Positions 56,744-64,000 of a stretch of DNA of 64,000 bases are shown here, piece after piece. Each line of letters begins with the position of its first letter. Within the stretch, counting starts at the first letter, position 1. Made by a program: the position numbers and the translations under genes. This stretch comes from Mytilisepta virgata. Taxonomy: Eukaryota; Mollusca; Bivalvia; Mytilida; Mytilidae. Location of the stretch: NCBI GenBank assembly GCA_028015205.1, contig CM051511.1:8494001-8558000 (forward strand), written 5' to 3'. Under the pieces are notes generated by a model that saw only the letters and a program-made list of their open reading frames with translations, searched no databases and had not been told where the DNA came from.

Positions 56744-58450
56744 ATGAAGCGAATCAAAGCACTGTTCTTACATATTCTTTGTGTGTTATTTTGTATTTCA
56801 TTGAATGGAAGTTTTGTATTTGGTCATAGATGTAAGTATATTTACGATTTCATACTGTCTTTTATATACTTCTTATTTGTATTACTATGAAAGAGAGGAT
56901 ATAGAAATATTATGGACACAAAATCACTCACATATGCGCGACAAAGGTCCAAACAAAGGAACAGCGATTTCGTTTTTAATCTTGAAAGTCAGAGTTAAAC
57001 TTTCATATTTTACAGCAAGCTGAAAATCTGAGACGGCCATTCGAATGTCGCAGTTTAAGCGGCATTCGTCGTTAAATGTCGATCACTGAACATGTCAAAC
57101 AGAAAATAAATCTAACAAATAATTTTCCAGATAACTCTCACAACGCAAATACAAAACAAAAAGATATAAACAATCTATTTTCACCACACAAAAGACCAGA
57201 CCTACTTATGGGTAAGAACACTGAGAATGTACCATGATTCAGCGCCATTTTTCTGCCTTCATCTTTGTCTTAGACTTCTAATTGGTATAGCGTTATAAAC
57301 GTAAATAAGTGATATTATAATTCTTCATTTTTTGTGATGGTATCGAATAATTTACTGCAATTGTTACATTATGAATGCAGTCCTTGTCTATTATTAAAAT
57401 CACAGTCGGCCATATCCGGCCTTGACATGCGCACATCAAGATTAGGCAGTTAGATAAAATTAAGGACACGAAAAATGTAAAACAATGGTCAATTATGAGA
57501 GGTTATCTGAAGAACAAATGCGCAAAAACCGATAATGATACGAGAACACATGGAGAATGTCTTATGCTTCCATACTGACAACAAGACAGACAATTTTTAA
57601 GAATTGATATATTAGATCCATTCTCGACACAAAATCCGTACATGCAAGAGGCAAAGATTCAACCAAGGAACATATTTTTTATAGATAAATAGTTGAACTT
57701 TGAGTTTTAATTAGCTCTATTTAACTGCTAACCTTCATATACATACGTCTATTTTGACCTTTTTATTACTTATTTTCTATGATCTACGCTTCCTAAAGCC
57801 ATGTTGCTTGTCACATAAGATGTTAAAGCTGTCAAAGTGTGATATAATGCTGCTTTGGACGGTGTGTTCAAGCAACTTGATAAATTTTTAGGTTGGCATG
57901 TTTTATTTTTTTTTTTTGTAATTTAATAATATTGTTAAGCATTCATGAAAAAAAAAAGAATTATGGTCAAAATTTCCTAAAATACTTTAACGAAATGCTA
58001 ATGTTATAGTTTAATCAAACGCGTATTCTGATTATTGTGTCTTATAAACTTGTTGAAATAGACAGATAAAATGGCCAAATATTTATTGACTTTTTTTTTC
58101 GCCCAGCATACCTACCAATTTTTACGTCAACAACAGTACCCGGATCACAAGGATTTGGTGGATTTGGCGGATGCGCCTACTGCAAAGCCATATGTGATTG
58201 TGAATGTGTCAGACGTACATGTGTTGATACATCCTGTTGTGGCCAACATGGATTTGGTCCTTCAGAAAGCAGTATGGGGTTTGTTTCACCTGCAACGATG
58301 AACGCGGTCCAAACTGCATATTATACCTTTGTTTTCAGAAATGATATTTTTCCAAAATATAGTACCCAATACTCATACTAGATACAGTGTGTGTAGAAGT
58401 TTCGCCTTCACGTATTACAAACAGAAATGTATGTCTGATATGTTAATAAA
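56744..58450 (+). CDS. Secreted cysteine-rich protein C (8-Cys family), two exons
   Basis: Exon 1 (56744-56831) starts ATGAAGCG and encodes a signal peptide (ALFLHILCVLFCISL ... SFVFG). It ends at GTAAGT in phase 1. Exon 2 (58107-58381), after TTTTTTTCGCCCAG, completes the codon and reads open to TAG. The protein is 120 residues. A short Gly/Phe linker (QGFGGFGG) precedes eight cysteines at residues 52-74 in the same C-x2-C-x3-C-x-C-x-C-x4-C-x5-C-C pattern as A. The segment CVRRTCVDTSCC is identical to A. A cysteine-free tail of 46 residues rich in aromatic and hydroxyl residues follows. AATAAA at 58445 is a likely polyadenylation signal. The intron is 1.28 kb. It is the paralogue closest to A in the motif and appears intact. 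Confidence 0.75.
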
Positions 58451-59396
58451 CGTTCTGAAATACCCATTTTTCTTATTACTATCATCTTTTTAGTTTGTGT
58501 TGAGATGGAGTTATTGTATATGTAGAAACATTGAAATGTAACATGTTTTATACATATATAAAGGGAATGATACTGGATATGTACAAAAATTAAAATGTAA
58601 ACAAATATGAAGTACGGTGAACGATAAGGGAAAATACGCAATAACTAAACAGAATGTTTTCTATAACCACGCTACTTTTGAGCATTTTTCCAAGGGTAAT
58701 TTTCAAGGTAGCATATGATTTTTTTTTTGGGGGGGGGGGCTCTTTCTTCATTTTTAGATATTATTTTAAGATTCTTTCAATCTATGAACTTTTTACTAAA
58801 ACACGTATTTTTAAAATAATTTGATTAATAAATTTCTCTTAATAGTTTAGATTATTTAAATGCTACACTAGATTTGTGTCACTGTATAGACAATAAACAA
58901 TTAAAACATCACCTGCTAAAGCTGAATCCAATTTCTCGTTTTAATTACATTTTTTTTTTCATTCAGAAAACAGTATGTTAAGCTTTTCCAGCAAAGAGCT
59001 GTATTTTTAGCTTAATACCCGGAATACATTTCCCCCAAGGTTTCCGTTGACGTTTAAATAACATCCAAGAAAAGGCATGTTTAGAAATGATGTTATCGTT
59101 GGGAAAATTGAACTCAGAAATGTAATCGATCGAACCATTTTTCACATACTACCTTTTATCCAAACAGGGGCATCCATGATGATCACGTGACACACAGAAA
59201 AGTACTATGTGACAATCTCCAACCGATCTGATGGATGTCAACGCTACGCAACACATTGTCATAAAAGCAAAGATTCCTGAAAGACTGGCTGTTTCTCCTT
59301 TCCACGCAATCCACGTCCTCATTGGATAAATCAAATCTTTTTTTTCAACTTGCTTGGAACGAATGACTATTTCTGTCTTGTGATACTAAGATCTGT
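58451..59396. other. Intergenic; one possible minus-strand exon
   Basis: AT-rich with a T/G run near 58720-58738. On the minus strand a frame from ATG 59322 to a GTAGTA donor near 59155 encodes a hydrophobic leader (GIFAFMTMCCVALTS) and then GDCHIVLFCVSRDHHGCPC. It looks like a first exon of a secreted protein, but I found no partner exon. Confidence 0.3.
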
Positions 59397-59640
59397 TTGT
59401 TTAGTTGGGGTTTTACGCTGTTTCCAGCACATTTGGCTATTTCGCTGCGGCCAGTTTTTATTGGTGGTGGACGCCGGAGTACCCGGAGAGAACCACATAT
59501 CTTCGGTAGGAAAATTGGCAATCATTGTCAATTTAGATCGGAGTCGAACACATCCCGCAACAGGTGAAATTCGAACTCACAACCTCAGTGTTCATTAGTA
59601 GTCATGACGAATACCTAGACTACCCGGCCACCGAGGCCCC
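59397..59640 (-). mobile_element. MetaSINE, near full length
   Basis: Minus strand: head GGCCTCGGTGGCCGGGTAGT, GTGAGTTCGAATTTCACC, TTGACAATGATTGCC, Meta block GGTTCTCTCCGGGTACTCCG, and 3' end ACAGCGTAAAACCCCAACTA. Same family as 21.1 kb. Confidence 0.85.
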
Positions 59641-60532
59641 ACCAAGATCTGAAATAAGTCGGATCAACACTACAAATGAAGTCGTTCGAACACGAACATG
59701 ATTCTTTCAGAAGATCTTCTGCTTCCTAGTACGTCATTATATCCGATCTGAAAAATATTTTTGAAAGCCTGTGCAAAATTTCAGCTAACGGTTTTCTTTG
59801 TGATATTAGATTCCTCAACTGAAAAGGGAAAAAAAAGATCAAAAATGTATTTAAGAAAGTCGAATGTTTTTAATTTGTTTTATTTCTAATTTAGAATCTC
59901 TACATCCTGGAACTGTTGAATTCAGGTCAATTTTCGATACAATGTATGGGGTTTTAATTTTGTTGTTATGGAATTTGTGTATATACTTGTTAGATCTGCG
60001 ATAAAGTTTCGGAAGTTTTACTTTTGATCAGAGATAAAAATGAACATATGCAGGTCAAATGTCTCTTACAGGCATCTCTGTATTTTCATATTTTTTGCTT
60101 CTAGATTTTTAAGTCTGTTATTAAAAATAATTTAAATATAGTAAGGTTTTGGAGTAGCGCATGATTATCTTTCCGTAGCACCGAATGTCACTGCCGGTTT
60201 TGAGTGATTTGGTTTCTATGCAGGGTTGTTCTAATTCTGTGTTAGGTTCGTTGTATGTTTTTTTTATTTTCTTTTTGTTATACATGTATCCTGGTGGCGT
60301 TTGTTTGTTGTGTTCTCAAGTGTTTGTCTTGGCTTTGGATTCGACTTTCAAGTCCCACAGTTTTGTTCATTCGATATTCTTTTACAGATATTTAATGAAA
60401 TGATTATGACACATGCGCAAGTAAAATGGTGGTGAAAATTTTAAGGGAGAAATTTTTTGTTAAATAATGGATTTAATTCTATATGGAAGTTATTATCCAC
60501 GGATAGAATAATCTAATTTGATGTCCTAAACA
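59641..60532. other. Intergenic / LINE 5' region
   Basis: T-rich sequence; a partial match to the retroelement-tail repeats (GGCGTTTGTTTGTTGTGTTC) lies near 60295. It may include the 5' untranslated region of the following LINE. Confidence 0.35.
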
Positions 60533-61606
60533 TTGCCAAGAAGGAAGAAGACAACACCTAAAAGGTTACGTAAATATTTATATCATAATTCTGATTCTGT
60601 GTCCTCCGACCAGTCTAGCTTACAAAAAGACAAAAGACAGCGTGTAAACAAAAGCGATACAAACGTTAGTAGTAATTCTAATAGTAAACAATCGATTGAC
60701 AATCGTGAACTAAACTCAGACATGTCATAGTTTGTCCTCAAATAACTCCAATACACCTATGACACCTACGACAAGTACACCCGGTATGCCTTTCCAACCT
60801 TATCAACCATATGCACCATTTTTCCAGCCGCCACCACCCTTTCCCCCATAAATTGTGTCTACAGGGGTTGAAACTTTATTGAAGGAATTGTGCCAGCGAA
60901 TAGCAAATGTAGAAACTAGTCTATCAAAGCTGGATAGTATTGACAGTAGGCTTAATAGTATGGACACAAAATTTAGTAATATAAATTCTGATCTAGAGAA
61001 CTGTAAATGTAGAATAGCCACCCTTGAAAAAAATGCTGAATTCTTGTCAAACATACACGACGAACACAACGCTTAAAAGAAACGAATTGAATCAGTAACA
61101 AGTGGAATCGAATCTGCCAAAACCGGTAGTAAAGGTGTCGAGGAAAGGCTTCTGGAAATTGAGACTGAAAAATTAAAATGCAATCTGTTATTCTTTGAGA
61201 TTGACGAGAAATCAAACTAAAACGAAAATAGTGAAAATAAGACTAATGAAACCAAAAATTGCATAGAAACAATTTTGAAATTCTGTGAAGATACGCTGAA
61301 AGTTGAGAACGCAAAAACCAGAATTCAAACTGCAAAGGCAAACCGACTGGGAAAACCAGGGGCGGAAGCGGCAAACCCCAGACCTATCGTAGTGACATTC
61401 TCGAAGTACTCCGACCGTGAATTAGTCCGAAACCTGTCGAAACGCCTAAAAGGGAGCAATTTCGGCATAAGCCCGCAATATCCCAAAGAAATTTTGGAAC
61501 GCAGGAAAAAACTTATTCCAATTATGCACAAAGAACGGAAAGCGAAGAAATCTGCGTATCTAATTGGAGATAAATTGTACGTTAATGTGGAATTGTGGAA
61601 TAAATA
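60533..61606 (+). pseudogene. LINE ORF1 (L1-type RNA-binding protein), decayed
   Basis: The basic N-terminal part (PRRKKTTPKRLRKYL) at 60533-60730 ends at a stop. A coiled-coil segment (VETLLKELCQRIANVETSLS, then KLDSIDSRLNSMDTKF) lies at 60855-61076 and stops. 61081-61216 continues (LLEIETEKLKCNLLFFEI) to another stop. 61275-61606 holds the RRM/C-terminal part (RPIVVTFSKYSDRELVRNLS; FGISPQYPKEILERRKKLIP; GDKLYVN). Coiled coil, RRM, then C-terminal domain is the plan of L1-type ORF1 proteins, which trimerise and bind LINE RNA. At least three stops make it non-functional. ORF2 begins about 60 bp later. Confidence 0.8.
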
Positions 61607-61667
61607 GGAAAATGCGGATAGTGATAATTCACAGAAAGTTCAGCGTGTCAGTGCTAGTAAAAATACC

Positions 61668-64000
61668 TTAAAAGTGTGTTCATGGAATATTTCAAAAGGT
61701 CTTGTGCGAAAAATTGCAGATCCAGAATTTATAGAAATAGTGTGTGATTACGATTTGATATGCTTAAATGAGTGTTGGGTTAAATGCCCGGAAGCTTTTG
61801 ATATTGTTGGTTATGAAAAGAAATTTATACGACGAGAAAAGTGTAACGGTGGCGGAGTTGTAGTCTTTTACAGAAACTGGCTTGACCCATTTATTGAATT
61901 TGTGAAATATAGTGCTGATTCTATGCTATGGTTTAAGATAAAAAAATCTCTTATGTTAAATGGTAAAGATTTATACTTATGTGCAACCTATATACCCCCC
62001 GATAGGAATGTTTATTATCGAAATTATGATTGTGATATATTTGAAACTTTACAAGAAGATATTGAACATTTCTCATCTCTTGGATGTGTAGCTGTTGTTG
62101 GTGATCTGAATGGTCGTCTCGGTACAGAAAGAGACTTTATTGAGGAGGATATATTAAACAGAGACTTGTTCAATGTTATTGATTTTATTGACTATAGAAC
62201 TGACGATGTTTTATGTGACAGAATAAGTGAAGATACAAAACCACCGAATAGTTTTGGACAGAAAATATTACATTTATGTAAATCCTCCGGACTTAGAATA
62301 GGTAATGGTAGATTTGGTAATGAAAGCTATAAAATAACTTTTCAAAACAAAATTGGATAAAGTGTAATTGATTACTTTTTAATTTCACATAATTGTATGA
62401 ATGAGTTAGTTAAAAAATTTAGTGTTGGTGCTTTTAACACCTTCTCGTGTCATGCTCCGTTGAAAATAGAATTAAATATATTTGATAACGATTTAACGAA
62501 GGGTCAGTGTAACTATGTAGATTTAGAGTATTCTTGTAATAAGTGGGATGAAGGGTTCAAAGATGAGGCGATGAATGATGTATTGAACAATGCACAAAAA
62601 TTCGACGACGAATGAGGATAAAATTGACGAGTGTGTCTACAATTTAAATAAACTTTTACTTGATATATTTGATAAATATACAAAATGTGATGGGAAGTTT
62701 AAAAGATACTGTGAGGGCTGTTCTATTCTAAAGAAACACAATAAAACCAAGATACCCAATGACAAGCCATGAATAACAGACGAGTGTAAGAACTTGTATA
62801 AACTATATAGAACGTCTTTATATACTTTTAATATAGACCGTTCTGATGAAAAACGGATGCAACTTAATTTGGCGAAACAGAGGTATAAAGTCCTAGAAAA
62901 TAAGCTAAAACGACGCTACAAGAATCAACAGGGTAATATGTTTAATCGACTTAAAAAGAGCAATCCCAGAAAGTTTTACCAGAAATTCAAAGTGAACCGG
63001 AAGCGCACAGAAAAGGATATAACTTTAGAACAATTTGAGGAACATTTCAAAAACCTTGTTGAAAAAGACAATTTGGAAGCATCAGGTGGAGATAAAAGTA
63101 GAACCGTTAATGTGTTTCAAGAACTTGATGCCCCATTCACTGTGACTGAAATCGAAAAATAACTTCGTAGTCTTAAGCGGAACAAAGCATGTGGTTCGGA
63201 CCATATTATGAATGAATATATATTGTCGAGTAAAGCTGTCATTGTTCCTGTTTTAACCAAACTAATTAATAACATTTTGAATACCGGCGAATTCCCTGAA
63301 ATATGGGTTCAGAGTATTATCATACCTGTTTTTAAAAAGGGAGACGTTAATCAGCCTGGAAACTACAGAGGGATCTCTCTGGTGTCGCATGTTGGAAAGC
63401 TCTTCACTTCACTGATAAATTCGAGACTTTTGGACTGGAGTAACGAAAAGAACATTTTAACCGATGCTCAATTTGTTTTTAGGCCAGGGTTTGGTACAGC
63501 GGATGCTATATTCGCCCTTTACTCGCTTATTAAAAATACACTTAGTAAGGGGAAGCTAAATCCTTCGATAGTGTGTCACATAAAAAATTATGGCAAAAAC
63601 TTGTTAGACTTGGAATTTCTGGTAAATTGCTTGACGTCATCAAATCTATGTATTCTAAACTTAAATCTTGTGTAAAGGTAGATGGAATGTGTTCTAAATT
63701 TTTTAATTGTAATGTAGGCCTTATGCAAGGAGAATCATTATCTCCCTTGCTGTACTCCTTCTCTGTAAATGATTTGGAAATGGAATTGTTAAATAAAGGA
63801 TGCCAGTCATATGAGCTTAAACTGTTGAATATATACCTTTTAATGTACGCTGATGACACTGTTATCTTTAGTGAGAGTATTCAAGATCTTCAATTTATGA
63901 TCGATTCAGTTAATTCGTGTTCTAATAGTAATGATTTATATATTAATTTAGATAAGACAAAAATTGTAGTTTTTAGAAAGAGAGGCATTGTGAAACTTGA
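61668..64000 (+). pseudogene. LINE ORF2 (endonuclease + reverse transcriptase), decayed, cut by window end
   Basis: Endonuclease motifs are CSWNISKGL, YDLICLNECW, CNGGGVVVFY, CATYIPPDR, VGDLNGRLG and, after a stop at 62358, SVIDYFLISH. Further breaks are at 62613, 62770 and 63160. The reverse transcriptase begins KACGSDHIMNEYI, then KGDVNQPGNYRGISL and FRPGFGTADAIFALYSLIKN. A deletion near 63555 joins the fingers directly to SFDSVSHKKLW, so the motif A block with the first catalytic Asp is missing. GLMQGESLSPLLY and LMYADDTVIF (about 63845) follow. The window ends inside the thumb region. Confidence 0.85.

Noticed and set aside
59149..59334. Minus-strand exon-like frame with a leader and cysteine-rich start
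   Set aside because: Donor-like end is present but no second exon or upstream signal was found; mentioned only in the intergenic entry.
1..64000. CRISPR arrays, bacterial operons or prophage
   Set aside because: The tandem repeats have no unique spacers, genes have spliceosomal introns, and no bacterial-type gene was seen.

Overview
This window looks like nuclear DNA of a bivalve mollusc, most likely a marine mussel (Mytilus). The DNA is AT-rich and the genes have GT-AG introns. There are ~150-166 bp core-repeat elements of the bivalve 'pearl' type, tRNA-derived SINEs carrying the conserved Meta central domain, and many decayed non-LTR retrotransposons. No host gene could be given a database name. 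The species call is recognition and was not tested by a search.

Layout. 0-13 kb is retroelement-rich: a pearl-like element (25-1310), a non-LTR element with an intact 1173-residue ORF2 (3302-6826), two decayed minus-strand LINE fragments (7.98-9.26 and 10.52-11.74 kb), an irregular tandem array (9.60-10.25 kb) and a plus-strand LINE 3' end (12.1-13.0 kb). 15.9-17.0 kb holds a single-exon rhodopsin-like GPCR, flanked on both sides by copies of one retroelement-tail repeat. 17.7-23.3 kb is decayed repeats, a MetaSINE and hairpin elements. 24.06-25.16 kb holds a small two-exon minus-strand gene for a predicted two-pass membrane protein. 25.7-29.4 kb is two adjacent pearl-like arrays.

30.6-37.5 kb holds a five-exon gene for a 399-residue protein with eight predicted membrane spans. 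It is built from two claudin-like four-span units joined in one reading frame. 39.2-58.5 kb is a locally duplicated region with three paralogous two-exon genes for small secreted cysteine-rich proteins (A at 40.8 kb, B at 50.7 kb, C at 56.7 kb). Each has a signal peptide, one phase-1 intron and a second exon with eight cysteines packed into 23 residues. B appears frameshifted and has a 563 bp inverted-repeat element in its intron. Between A and B lies a triple nest: a LINE inside a Penelope-like element inside a MetaSINE. 60.5-64 kb is a decayed LINE with an L1-type ORF1 followed by ORF2, cut by the window end.

The best candidates for undescribed biology are the cysteine-rich gene cluster and the octaspan claudin-like fusion. 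No operon-like or CRISPR-like structure was seen. Exon joins are inferred from reading frame, splice-site and phase agreement and from paralogue comparison; transcript data would settle them.
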